Translations under genes and position numbers: made by a program
IMG/VR virus record: IMGVR_UViG_3300022221_000020
Location: 1-29,449 of that record
Length of the DNA: 29,449 nucleotides
From: a virus
Strand: one strand, 5' to 3'
Shown here: piece by piece, positions 14,988 through 22,095 of the stretch
How positions within the stretch are numbered: position 1 is the stretch's first letter
Layout of the letters: each line of letters begins with the position of its first letter
The notes under the pieces: generated by a model
Seen by the model: the letters and a program-made list of their open reading frames with translations, nothing else
What the model was told of the DNA's origin: nothing
Database searches by the model: none

Positions 14988-16355
14988 CTATAAATCTTTC
15001 ACTGACCGGCGTGGGGTCAGATCATTAAAGTGATAATCGTGAGACAGGTCGTTGATAGCATAACGATGTGTCAGGTCATTGAACCCTGGTGCATTAATCT
15101 CACCGAGTTGCTTTTCAAATATCTGTGCAGCTTGCGCATAGGAATACGACAGGCCATCAAACAAGGTGAGCAGATGATCCTGTGTAGCGTTCGCGGCTTC
15201 GGCATAGCTGTCGCTATACGCTGGCATGATGCTCAGGTTGTAAACCACATCAGAACTGATCGTGACAGACTCAGCAAAGCTGGCTGATTCGGCATCATCA
15301 ATTGATAACTGATGATCCTGAGTGACGGTGACATCATCAGCATAGCTGTCGCTATACGCACCTAATGGTGTGAGGTCATACGCTTGCGCAATGGCCACTG
15401 CCTCGGCCTCGGCCTGGGCGATGGCTTCATTCACATCAAATTGATGATCCTGTGTCAGCGTAACAACATCAGCAAAGCTGGCCGACTCGGCATTGCTGGC
15501 TGATAGCTGATGATCCTGTGTGAGGGATGGTGTAGCAGAAAAAGCGGCCGACTCGGCATTGTCTGCGGTCAGGCTGTGACCGACTGCAGCCGACACCGGC
15601 ACCCAGGAACCCGATGCAGCAGGTCTTAATAACTGGAACTGGTCGCGGTAATAACGAAGATATTCATCTTCATCGATGTATCGACCTGGCCAGATGGCGG
15701 CGGTGTAGATGCCACCGGTTAATTCAAAGGCTGTGGCAGGATAAACATTCCACCTATTACCCAATGAAAGATTGATATTTTGCCGGGTGTTTTTTGTCGA
15801 TATGCTTGTACCATCGACACCGTCATCCAAATATGTCGTGATGAGATTGGCACCGTGATCCCTTGCCATGCCCACCATGTGAAAGTTTCCGTCTGCCACA
15901 CTAGTCACACCAGGAACCACAAGACTCGCTGACCTGAAGGTCATCACGCCAGCATCCAGATAAAACTGAAATTCAACCGCAGAACCATCACGTTTGCCCA
16001 TGATGGTGCTGTCGATATCAGTGGTGCGTATTGTTGCAATCATGGACAACAGATCAACCGAGGTATCAATATCGACACGGCTTTTTGTGCCGCAATCTAA
16101 ACCATCACCTGTGCCATCCAATTCAATATGCATACCATTTGCATCTACCTCCCAGACAGCATTGCCAATCAACACACCATGATTGCCGTTGACATAGTCA
16201 TAAGCCATGCCACTGCCCTGGTTGATGACCCAATAGCCTGCGAGGTGATCAAAGAATTCATTGTCCTGGTCCAGGACAACATTGCCCAATGGCTTTTGAC
16301 CAGGGATTAATAACTCTGGCGCATGGATCAGCTTGTCGAGTTCAAACCCCATCAA
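14988..16355 (-). CDS. LamG-domain virion protein with tandem Ala-rich repeats
   Basis: 455 residues. About 38-245 form a LamG/concanavalin-like jelly roll (HLAGYWVINQGSGMAYDYVNGNHGVLIG..., then IATIRTTDIDSTIMGKRDG..., DGNFHMVGMARDHG, and GGIYTAAIWPGRYIDEDEYLRYYRDQFQLLRP). Such domains usually bind glycans. Residues 255-412 are tandem repeats built on TQDHQLS and AESASFA or YSDSYA. The end (424-447) has three NDL(S/T)(H/P) units. It starts by overlapping the upstream gene (TGATGATGG). Its position among head-side genes, away from the tail fibre, suggests a capsid fibre or decoration that adheres to surface sugars. That role is inference. Confidence 0.82.
   Translation of the reverse strand: MMGFELDKLIHAPELLIPGQKPLGNVVLDQDNEFFDHLAGYWVINQGSGMAYDYVNGNHGVLIGNAVWEVDANGMHIELDGTGDGLDCGTKSRVDIDTSVDLLSMIATIRTTDIDSTIMGKRDGSAVEFQFYLDAGVMTFRSASLVVPGVTSVADGNFHMVGMARDHGANLITTYLDDGVDGTSISTKNTRQNINLSLGNRWNVYPATAFELTGGIYTAAIWPGRYIDEDEYLRYYRDQFQLLRPAASGSWVPVSAAVGHSLTADNAESAAFSATPSLTQDHQLSASNAESASFADVVTLTQDHQFDVNEAIAQAEAEAVAIAQAYDLTPLGAYSDSYADDVTVTQDHQLSIDDAESASFAESVTISSDVVYNLSIMPAYSDSYAEAANATQDHLLTLFDGLSYSYAQAAQIFEKQLGEINAPGFNDLTHRYAINDLSHDYHFNDLTPRRSVKDL
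15120..15593 (-). repeat. Degenerate tandem coding repeats in the LamG protein
   Basis: The repeated protein unit is about 24-30 residues, built on TQDHQLS followed by AESASFA or YSDSYA. At DNA level GATGATCCTG recurs four times (near 15173, 15311, 15445, 15512), and a 20-base stretch (GCATAGCTGTCGCTATACGC) is identical at 15202-15221 and 15340-15359. Such identity in a fast-changing region points to recent unit duplication or recombination. Confidence 0.8.
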
Positions 16356-16792
16356 GACCCCCAGCCAAATGGACGAACTTTCAAACCCCAGTCCGTGGCA
16401 GGCATGGACTGGCCGGTTGCATTGTTAAACAGGTAAAACGTGGCCTCCTTGGGGATAGGGGCATCAAGCTTGAGATACTGCTGAGTTGTGACGGCATCAG
16501 GATAAAACGATCCCAGGTAACGACGCTTAAAGGTTGTCGAGGGTGCCGGTGACTTGTTGGTGCCTGCTATTTCCTGGTCACGAATATAAACATCAATCGA
16601 CTTGTCAGCAGCCGGTGCCACACTGAAAGTCACATCCAGCTCAAACTCACCCATTGGGTTGTCACCGTGATTGCCTGAATTTAACTCGGCCGACTCGGCT
16701 GACATGGCATTATTGGCCACAACAGCCGTGGATGCCTTGGTGTGCAGTGTGGTGGTGGTACCGTGATAAATCTTTTTAGTTTGCAATGCCAT
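16352..16792 (-). CDS. Putative virion structural or decoration protein
   Basis: The 146 residues (ALQTKKIYHGTTTTLHTKASTAVVANNAMSAESAEL..., GEFELDVTFSVAPAADKSIDVYIRDQEIAGT..., RRYLGSFYPDAVTTQQYLKLDAPIPKEATFYLFNNATGQSM) look like one beta-sandwich domain. Proteins of this look are found beside capsid or fibre genes in other phages; the family name is not certain. It is tightly packed between the 148-residue gene at 16792-17238 (one-base overlap) and the LamG gene (four-base overlap), so the three are probably co-translated. Confidence 0.75.
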   Translation of the reverse strand: MALQTKKIYHGTTTTLHTKASTAVVANNAMSAESAELNSGNHGDNPMGEFELDVTFSVAPAADKSIDVYIRDQEIAGTNKSPAPSTTFKRRYLGSFYPDAVTTQQYLKLDAPIPKEATFYLFNNATGQSMPATDWGLKVRPFGWGS

Positions 16793-17238
16793 CAGGCACC
16801 TGCCTTGTTGACCCAGTCGGTCAACACTTCATCTGTCAAACCACCAAAGCCAATCGACTCGGCGGGCGATATTCTTGCTGCTAACTTCTCAGCATCACGC
16901 AGGGCGACCAATGCGTTGATGGTAGTTGTGCGACCTGCAAAGGCTGCCGCCAGAAGGGAGGCATCCGACCCTTCCACAGCAATTGAATCTGACGACAGAA
17001 CTGATAACACCAGGCGTTGCTGGCTTGCGCTCATCAACTCCCATTCGGATGGGTCAAAGGCAGAGCGAATTTTTTCCCGGCTAACATAAACATCAGCACC
17101 GGGAACGTCGACCGTCCTGGCCTGCAGGGCAGCAACCTTATCGGCGGTGGACATGCCGTTGTAAGCTGGCTTGGCTAACTCAGTGGTCAAGTTGTTTGGG
17201 TTCACAGGTTTACCTTTTTTTAATGTTTCGTTTTTCAT
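16792..17238 (-). CDS. Hypothetical virion-cluster protein
   Basis: 148 residues from the ATG at 17238, chosen because GGAGG precedes it at the right distance; a longer frame to 17316 overlaps the upstream gene and lacks a site. The start is basic (KNETLKKGKPVNPNNL). Then come STADKVAALQARTVDVPGADVYVSREKIRSAF and a helical C-terminal half (ASQQRLVLSVLSSDSIAV..., ALVALRDAEKLAARISPAES...). There is no signal peptide or membrane segment. It resembles small accessory proteins seen near phage fibre genes, but no function can be given. Confidence 0.75.
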   Translation of the reverse strand: MKNETLKKGKPVNPNNLTTELAKPAYNGMSTADKVAALQARTVDVPGADVYVSREKIRSAFDPSEWELMSASQQRLVLSVLSSDSIAVEGSDASLLAAAFAGRTTTINALVALRDAEKLAARISPAESIGFGGLTDEVLTDWVNKAGA

Positions 17239-17308
17239 AATCAGCCACCTCCGGTTTGTAGCTGTTTGTGAAAAACGACCCCACCACCAGGTGGGGACGT
17301 TTTCTAAG

Positions 17309-17713
17309 CTACACAATCAAGCTATGAGACACAGACCATTGCCAGGGCACTTTGGTCAGCACGCCTTTGAAGTGCCGATCATGTTTGACAGTGAACACCG
17401 TTCGAAGCATGGCCGGGCTGATGTCGTAATAACTGACCTCAGTTCGGTTTCGGGTTGCATCCGCATCGATATCAAAGTTGGCATGGTTGTGATGGCATGA
17501 CTGGCTGCAGCTGTGTTTTGCCTCGCTGGCAAAAAAGCCAGGCTGCAACACATCACCACTGGCCAGCGTGACTTCATTCATCACATCTGCCGTGTTAAAG
17601 ATGGCCACCGGTTCTGCCTGGGCCGTGTTGATACTGGCAGCACCGGCAAACAGCATCATGCTGAAGCAGGTTGCCAGACCGATCACAAGTTGTTTAAATG
17701 ACGGGAATCGCAT
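17309..17713 (-). CDS. Secreted small protein in the head gene block
   Basis: 134 residues with a strong Sec signal: RFPSFKQ then the hydrophobic core LVIGLATCFSMMLFAGAASI and a likely cut after AQA near residue 33. The mature part has a Cys/His cluster (KHSCSQSCHHNHANFD, residues about 66-81) that could bind metal or form a disulfide, followed by a basic beta-rich tail. The ATG overlaps the stop of the preceding gp35-like gene (TAATG), so it is co-translated with virion genes. That is unusual, because virion parts are not normally exported; it may be a lysis helper, an envelope modifier or a moron. No family is recognised. Confidence 0.75.
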   Translation of the reverse strand: MRFPSFKQLVIGLATCFSMMLFAGAASINTAQAEPVAIFNTADVMNEVTLASGDVLQPGFFASEAKHSCSQSCHHNHANFDIDADATRNRTEVSYYDISPAMLRTVFTVKHDRHFKGVLTKVPWQWSVSHSLIV

Positions 17714-18198
17714 TACTCATCTCCTTTGTTGGTATTAAAACGTGCCCAGGCGATGTTGCGTTCTTCGGCTCGCACCTGGTGTTTGAAGTCCCAGCCCAGC
17801 ACTTCGTTCAGGGCCTTGGCATCGGGAACACCACCGGATATCCAGTGGCCTTCATTGTCTTTGTCCAGATCACCAATGGCGGCAGTGATGGCCGTGATGC
17901 GCGCTTCGGTGTCGGCAACGTCAATCTGCTGAACCTCACCAGCATCCATTGCAGCCAGTTCGGCCTGCAGGTCAGCCATCTGCTGGGTGATCTGTTCCTT
18001 GCGAGCAGCAGGATCAACAGCATCAGCATTTTCAGACTCGGCATCACCACCATCGCCACCCTTGGCCTTGATGGCCTTGGCTGCCACCAGGCCATCAATG
18101 ACCTTCTGGTCTTTATGGCTGAAGCTGTCACCGATGCTGTAATCTTTGCCATCACACTTCACCGGTGATGCAACTTCATATTCTTCGAGTTCTTTCAT
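17713..18198 (-). CDS. Head-region protein, Mu gp35 / HI1506-like
   Basis: 161 residues. The N-terminus (YEVASPVKCDGKDYSIGDSFSHKDQKVIDGLVAAKAI) has the layout of phage head-cluster proteins. The middle is an Ala/Glu/Gln-rich coiled coil (about 65-105). The end (GHWISGGVPDAKALNEVLGWDFKHQVRAEERNIAWARF) matches the C-terminal motif of FluMu gp35 (HI1506), with G-x-P-x-x-x-AL-x-x-x-LG and ER-x-x-AW. It follows the major capsid gene as in Mu. The precise role is unknown. Confidence 0.75.
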   Translation of the reverse strand: MKELEEYEVASPVKCDGKDYSIGDSFSHKDQKVIDGLVAAKAIKAKGGDGGDAESENADAVDPAARKEQITQQMADLQAELAAMDAGEVQQIDVADTEARITAITAAIGDLDKDNEGHWISGGVPDAKALNEVLGWDFKHQVRAEERNIAWARFNTNKGDE

Positions 18199-18268
18199 TT
18201 TGAATCTCCTGTGGGACTTATGCGCCCGGCTTGGACACCGGGCGCTGCCTCTTCTTCACGGGTTGTTA

Positions 18269-19195
18269 TTAGGCAACAGCGTTCTGGATGAAATAACCCA
18301 GATCGTTGGCAGTGATCAGTTCCTTGACAGACTCACCGGCACGAACGCGCTCACCACCACGGAGGCCAATATTGGGATCAGGGTTTGCGCCTGCCACACG
18401 ACTTCCAAACTGCGCAGTCAGCGCGAACGTGGTGCCGTTACGGGTATCTGCTGTCGCATCACGATTGATGAGTGCGATGTGTTTACCCCAAACACGCTGC
18501 ATAACTGCCGTCTGGCCTTTACGTGCTGTGTTGACATAACCTTCACCGACCAGGATGTCTTCAAGCTCAAACAGTTCAGCGATAGCCTGTCGTGTGGCGA
18601 TACCTTTAACACCACTATTGTGCTGGGCTGCACTCACGATATCGGGGTGACGAGCGAGGATTGAAAATGCAGCACGACCAATGGTCATGATATTTGGACG
18701 CATGATCACAGTATCCAGCGCATCAGTAATCACACCGATGGGATCTGAGTTGGCAAAGTCACTGAACTGGGAAGTGCCCGACAAGGTCTGCTGGTTGGCA
18801 GCAGCGTAGTTGGCTGCGTTGAATACCAGGCCTGCTGTGCGCACTTCACGATCCAGCATAATAATCTTGCTGATGTACTCGACAGACTTGGCGCGAGGAT
18901 CGTAGTTCGTTGGAGCCTGATCGATATCCTTCTGAGGAATAGGATCATCCAGACCATAGTCCTGCGTGGAGTCAGTCAACTCTTCAGCAGTAAAGCTGAT
19001 CTCGTTGGGTTTGGATTTGCGGCCCACCTTCGTGTCAGGCACAGTGAAACCTTCTTCCATTGTGTGCTTGAGGTATTTGAATTCTTCAGTACCTACAGGC
19101 ACACGAGGGGCAACTTCATCGGCAATCAATTTTTTATTGCTATATCCAATCGCAATGGCCGTGAGTTCAGGCTGAATGGGAAACGGTGCTTTCAT
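18269..19195 (-). CDS. Major capsid protein
   Basis: 308 residues, close to Mu gpT in length. IAIGYSNKKLIADEVAPRVPVGTEEFKYLKHTMEEGFTVPDTKVGRKSKPNEI at the start and the segment NIMTIGRAAFSILARHPDIVSAAQ...ELFELEDILVGEGYVNTARKG are typical of HK97-fold capsid proteins of transposable and related phages. Some relatives are annotated as family E/DUF2184, and I cannot settle the subfamily. It follows protease/scaffold and the DUF2190-like protein, as expected. It has a clear GGAG site (AAGGAGCC). Confidence 0.88.
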   Translation of the reverse strand: MKAPFPIQPELTAIAIGYSNKKLIADEVAPRVPVGTEEFKYLKHTMEEGFTVPDTKVGRKSKPNEISFTAEELTDSTQDYGLDDPIPQKDIDQAPTNYDPRAKSVEYISKIIMLDREVRTAGLVFNAANYAAANQQTLSGTSQFSDFANSDPIGVITDALDTVIMRPNIMTIGRAAFSILARHPDIVSAAQHNSGVKGIATRQAIAELFELEDILVGEGYVNTARKGQTAVMQRVWGKHIALINRDATADTRNGTTFALTAQFGSRVAGANPDPNIGLRGGERVRAGESVKELITANDLGYFIQNAVA

Positions 19196-19213
19196 GTTTT
19201 TGGCTCCTTATGA

Positions 19214-19585
19214 TTAACCCTGGATGCGACCAGGTGCGAGTTGAATACCGACGACGTCGCCAGCGACACCACTCAGCAGTGCAATACCGATGATGCGGCT
19301 GTTGACACCAGCACCAGGAGCAGCCGCGACCGCCTGGCCACTGGCGTTGGCTGTGAGTAGATCGCCACGTGTCACCACGCCGCCATACTCCACATCGACC
19401 AGGCCAACCACATGAATGTCGACGCGCTCATCGGCAACCACATCCAGCTCAGCGTTCACACCGAACATGGCATCACCCACGGCTGCTGCCTGGATAACAC
19501 TGCCATCTGCTGTGCCAAACTTAACGATGCGGTGTTTTGTGATCGCACCCTCGGCAGTGAAGTTTTTAGTTAACAACGGATTCAT
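19214..19585 (-). CDS. Capsid decoration protein, DUF2190-like
   Basis: The 123 residues (NPLLTKNFTAEGAITKHRIVKFGTADGSVIQAAAVGDAMFGVNAELDVVADERVDIHVVGLVDVEYGGVVTRGDLLTANASGQAV) match the DUF2190 family of small beta-rich capsid stabilising proteins. The C-terminus (NSRIIGIALLSGVAGDVVGIQLAPG) completes the domain. It is encoded between scaffold and capsid and overlaps the protease stop as ATGA, with AAGGAGC upstream. Confidence 0.85.
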   Translation of the reverse strand: MNPLLTKNFTAEGAITKHRIVKFGTADGSVIQAAAVGDAMFGVNAELDVVADERVDIHVVGLVDVEYGGVVTRGDLLTANASGQAVAAAPGAGVNSRIIGIALLSGVAGDVVGIQLAPGRIQG

Positions 19586-20109
19586 GATTTTGCTCCTTTA
19601 GTTACATGGGCCACGGCATCACTGATACTGACTGTGACGCCCTTGGTAGCCTGGGCGGATTGATACTCAACAGCCGCATTGGCAATGGCCTGCGGATCAC
19701 CACCGAAGTCAGTCACGGTGTCATCACCGGCACCGCTTTCACCCAGCTCAACCTGCTTACCAATCGACTTGGTGAAGTTGGTGAACCAGTCAACAGGTGA
19801 CTGCTTTTTGGTTTCAGCCTTGTCACCTTCACCGGTGCTGAATTCAAACTCGGTGGCTTCACCGGCTGCATCCAGTGCCAGCATGAAGTCGACCATGCCT
19901 TCGGCCTGGGCCGGGGTGAGCTGGCCTGCATCGACAAGCGCATCCACCTGGGCAGCGAAGTCAACACGCAGACGATCTTCACGGGCTTTGTTAAGTTCAG
20001 ATTCAAGGTCGGCTTTCTTTTGAGAAAAGTCGCCTTCGGCTTTGGTGCGCTCTTCCTGCCGCGCCTTTTCTACAGCTTCATCGAGCTGTGCCTGGGTAAA
20101 CTCAGACAT
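19582..20109 (-). CDS. Nested internal-start scaffold protein
   Basis: An in-frame ATG at 20109-20107 is preceded by AAGGAGAT six bases upstream, a better site than that of the full-length protein. The product would be 175 residues (SEFTQAQLDEAVEKARQEERTKAEGDFSQKKADLESELNKA...), an acidic coiled coil that directs capsid assembly and is then removed by the protease. This matches the nested scaffold of the Mu I gene and lambda C/Nu3. Confidence 0.8.
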   Translation of the reverse strand: MSEFTQAQLDEAVEKARQEERTKAEGDFSQKKADLESELNKAREDRLRVDFAAQVDALVDAGQLTPAQAEGMVDFMLALDAAGEATEFEFSTGEGDKAETKKQSPVDWFTNFTKSIGKQVELGESGAGDDTVTDFGGDPQAIANAAVEYQSAQATKGVTVSISDAVAHVTKGAKS

Positions 20110-20796
20110 GGATTTATCTCCTTCGGGTTTATTAAAGGATGTGAGGGGTTGATCGGGATCTTCATTGTCATGCAATGAATTGGCATGACTGGTCATGGAT
20201 TCGATTTGATAATCGGGGACGACCTTGTCGGCGGTTTCAATATCAAACTTATCAATAATAAAATCACGCATGCCACGCATGAAGCGTGTCAGCACATTCG
20301 GGGTGTAAGTATCGGCATCGGCATAGTCGAAGAACTCACCTTCATCGGCGGCGTAGATGGCATCCATCCCTTTGACGGCTGGAGGTGCCGCCCCCAGGAA
20401 GCCGACATGCGCAAGATAAAAACCATTGTCATCTTTGGCAATGCGCACAGACCGGTTGGGCCAGCGACCTTCTTCAACACCATTGGCAAATTCATCGTGC
20501 AGGGTTTTGTCATCTGCCTTGACCTGCAGATCATCACCGTCACGCTTTACATCCAGTAACCAACCATAAGCAGGACCATTAGTCGCTGGATGACCCACCA
20601 CCAATGGCGAACCATTGAAAATATTTTTTTCAGCGCGCGCTTTAGTGTTGGAGACAATCTGATCCAGCTCTTCATGGGTCCAGTCCTTGGTGTTACCTTT
20701 GGAGTCGGTTTGTGTGCCAGCTTTAAAGACGGAGAAAAAATCCGTCAGCCCTTTGAAGTCGTGTTGTTTGTTTTGAGTTGTCATGCCGCGAAGCAT
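19582..20796 (-). CDS. Prohead protease with C-terminal scaffold, Mu gpI-like
   Basis: 404 residues. The protease part shows SPLVVGHPATNGPAYGWL (GHP at 68-70), GRWPNRSVRIAKDD (RS at 115-116) and HVGFLGAAPPAVKGM, all marks of the Mu I family. His69 and Ser116 are the likely catalytic pair. From about residue 230 the sequence becomes an acidic coiled-coil scaffold. It should cleave scaffold during head maturation. The start is uncertain: ATGs at 20796 and 20784 both lie inside an inverted repeat and neither has a ribosome binding site. It is the first gene of the leftward late block; the portal and gpF genes that precede it in Mu are absent. Confidence 0.9.
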   Translation of the reverse strand: MLRGMTTQNKQHDFKGLTDFFSVFKAGTQTDSKGNTKDWTHEELDQIVSNTKARAEKNIFNGSPLVVGHPATNGPAYGWLLDVKRDGDDLQVKADDKTLHDEFANGVEEGRWPNRSVRIAKDDNGFYLAHVGFLGAAPPAVKGMDAIYAADEGEFFDYADADTYTPNVLTRFMRGMRDFIIDKFDIETADKVVPDYQIESMTSHANSLHDNEDPDQPLTSFNKPEGDKSMSEFTQAQLDEAVEKARQEERTKAEGDFSQKKADLESELNKAREDRLRVDFAAQVDALVDAGQLTPAQAEGMVDFMLALDAAGEATEFEFSTGEGDKAETKKQSPVDWFTNFTKSIGKQVELGESGAGDDTVTDFGGDPQAIANAAVEYQSAQATKGVTVSISDAVAHVTKGAKS

Positions 20797-20839
20797 GACG
20801 GAGGGGGGAGAAAGAATCAGGGGGGAAATGTTTCCCCCC
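20780..20839. promoter_or_regulatory. Two inverted repeats at the start of the late block
   Basis: GTCATGC (20780-20786) pairs with GCATGAC (20793-20799) around CGCGAA and buries both candidate start codons of the protease. Next to it GGGGGGAAA-TG-TTTCCCCCC (20820-20839) is a perfect 20-base hairpin. No T-run follows on either strand, so neither is a normal terminator. They may control translation of the late mRNA or bind a protein. Confidence 0.5.
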
Positions 20840-20993
20840 TGTGGTGATAGCTATTTGTTATAGACTGCCTGTGACGACTGACTCAGTCAAGTCGAACATT
20901 CAAACTAGATTGCGAGAATTTAATATGGAGGGTTTGATCATGCTGCGCCACAAGTAACGGCTCATACCTTATATCACTATCCGCAAAACATGC

Positions 20994-21019
20994 AAAAGGG
21001 CCACTTGCTGGCCCTTTTT
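20994..21019. terminator. Bidirectional rho-independent terminator
   Basis: AAAAGGGCCA-CTTGC-TGGCCCTTTTT forms a 10-base stem with a five-base loop and a T-run on the plus strand; the A-run gives a shorter T-run (four Ts) on the minus strand. It lies between the repressor-side genes (ending at 21170) and the late genes, so it can stop leftward lysogenic transcripts before the capsid block. Confidence 0.8.
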
Positions 21020-21049
21020 GTCATTCTGCCCTGGCTAACAGGGTGACAC

Positions 21050-21071
21050 CCCTCCCAAAACCCTCCCAAAA
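21050..21071. repeat. Perfect tandem 11-base repeat
   Basis: CCCTCCCAAAA occurs twice in direct succession (21050-21060 and 21061-21071). It is non-coding and lies between the terminator and the 283-residue gene. It may be a protein-binding site or a scar of recombination. Confidence 0.6.
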
Positions 21072-21131
21072 TCGTTTCTGGCCGCTGATCAGTCTGATCC
21101 GGGTCTAGGTGTCGCAATCAACAGGGGTTTG

Positions 21132-21168
21132 CGGCCCTGTGGGGCCGAGATTTGGTTTTAGTAAAACC
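21132..21168 (-). terminator. Two hairpins after the 283-residue gene
   Basis: GGTTTTA-G-TAAAACC (21154-21168) and CGGCCC-TGTG-GGGCCG (21132-21147) follow the stop codon at 21170 on the minus strand. Each is perfect but lacks a good T-run, so they are weak terminators or mRNA-stabilising structures. Confidence 0.4.
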
Positions 21169-21169
21169 G

Positions 21170-22021
21170 TTAAAGATACGTTTTGAAATTTCTAATATTC
21201 TCTATATTTGACTGAAGTAAGAACCTGTTGCAGTCATCGATAATATCGTTGGCCTCTCTCAACCACCTGTCTGTTTTGTTATGCCATCTGTGCCAGTGCT
21301 GTAGTGTTTTATAATCTGACTGGCTTATATCGACTTCCTTAAACGCCTCAACATCAGTCCCAAGGCGCACATCAAGAATCGTCTTTAATTTTTTATAAGT
21401 AATAACCGAGCCAATTCCTCCAATCACACACAGCGTCTCAGTTTTGAATTCACTTTTGCCACCAGTCTCCATTGCCAGTTCTTTCTCTTCTTCTGTCATA
21501 GCAAGCTCACTGGAAATAATCGCATCCGACCGCTTTGCACGGGCTATCAGTTTTTTTTCAATAAACTCAGGAAACAACCGGGTAAGCTGTGAATGCATTT
21601 TCTTATAACACCAGTCCCCTTTATTATCTCCATCACTTAGAACTCTTACTCGCTGTTCTAATAGACCCAATTGGTTTTTCGCTGCAGTTAAATCTTCCCT
21701 ATATCGTTGTGCATTCATGTCACGGTTAAAAATATCTTGGAGCTGCTGGAATTCGACACCAAAAATACCTTTTCCACAAATGTTTCCGACGTTAGTTTTA
21801 ACACCGTTTTCAGCAAGCACAAGATACCCACGATTATGAGGTGTCCTACAACTTTTTAAACCGCATGGATGTTTTTCTGGAAGTGAGTATTTCCCAATGA
21901 TCTGTTTGAGTTTAATTTGTTTGTGGTCAACCTGTCCTTCAAAACCTGGTTCCTCCAGGATATCGGACCATTCCTTTATTTCAACAAAGGGCTGACCGTT
22001 TTCACCACCATAGATAATCAT
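21170..22021 (-). CDS. Uncharacterised 283-residue protein with Cys/His knuckle, lysogenic-side accessory gene
   Basis: Residues 1-45 are a short soluble domain. At 53-88 a probable zinc knuckle, CGLKSC...HNRGYLVLAENG...GNICGKGIFG, has C53, C58, H62 and C82. Residues about 95-130 form a coiled coil (LQDIFNRDMNAQRYREDLTAAKNQLGLLEQR). A charged helical C-terminus follows, with two Trp/His-rich helices (LQHWHRWHNKTDRWLREANDII). There is no membrane segment. By eye it is more AT-rich than the tail genes. AGGAG lies 13 bases before the ATG, which is far. A promoter-like pair upstream suggests its own transcription. Its position between repressor and late genes is typical for superinfection-exclusion or defence genes, but that is inference; the family is not recognised. 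Confidence 0.75.
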   Translation of the reverse strand: MIIYGGENGQPFVEIKEWSDILEEPGFEGQVDHKQIKLKQIIGKYSLPEKHPCGLKSCRTPHNRGYLVLAENGVKTNVGNICGKGIFGVEFQQLQDIFNRDMNAQRYREDLTAAKNQLGLLEQRVRVLSDGDNKGDWCYKKMHSQLTRLFPEFIEKKLIARAKRSDAIISSELAMTEEEKELAMETGGKSEFKTETLCVIGGIGSVITYKKLKTILDVRLGTDVEAFKEVDISQSDYKTLQHWHRWHNKTDRWLREANDIIDDCNRFLLQSNIENIRNFKTYL

Positions 22022-22057
22022 CTGGATTTGTTAACTCCTAAAAAATGTCGACCGGAT

Positions 22058-22084
22058 ATTCTACCACTTTTTAAGCCCTGACAA
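22058..22084 (-). promoter_or_regulatory. Possible promoter for the 283-residue gene
   Basis: Minus strand: TTGTCA (22084-22079) and TAGAAT (22063-22058), each matching five of six consensus bases, 15 bases apart. The spacer is shorter than the ideal 17. It sits in the 74-base gap upstream of the gene, suggesting expression independent of the repressor transcript. Confidence 0.4.
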
Positions 22085-22095
22085 ATCCATCAGCT

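Larger units (their letters stand above)
20800..21169. other. Gene-free junction between late and lysogenic blocks
   Basis: About 370 bases hold no convincing gene. They contain hairpins, a tandem repeat and a terminator, listed separately. On the plus strand a 10-codon micro-ORF (MEGLIMLRHK, 20924-20956) has GGAGGG inside it but no known role. The late promoter for the leftward structural genes should lie between 20994 and 20840, but no sigma-70 pair stands out, as would fit activator-dependent transcription. Confidence 0.5.

Noticed and set aside
14988-16355. Diversity-generating retroelement target in the repeat protein
   Set aside because: No reverse transcriptase or template repeat is present in the window, and the repeats are tandem units instead of a single variable C-terminal copy.
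20924-20960. GGAGGGTTTGATCATG, similar to the start of 16S rRNA
   Set aside because: The likeness covers only about ten bases and is followed by unrelated sequence and a terminator; no rRNA gene.
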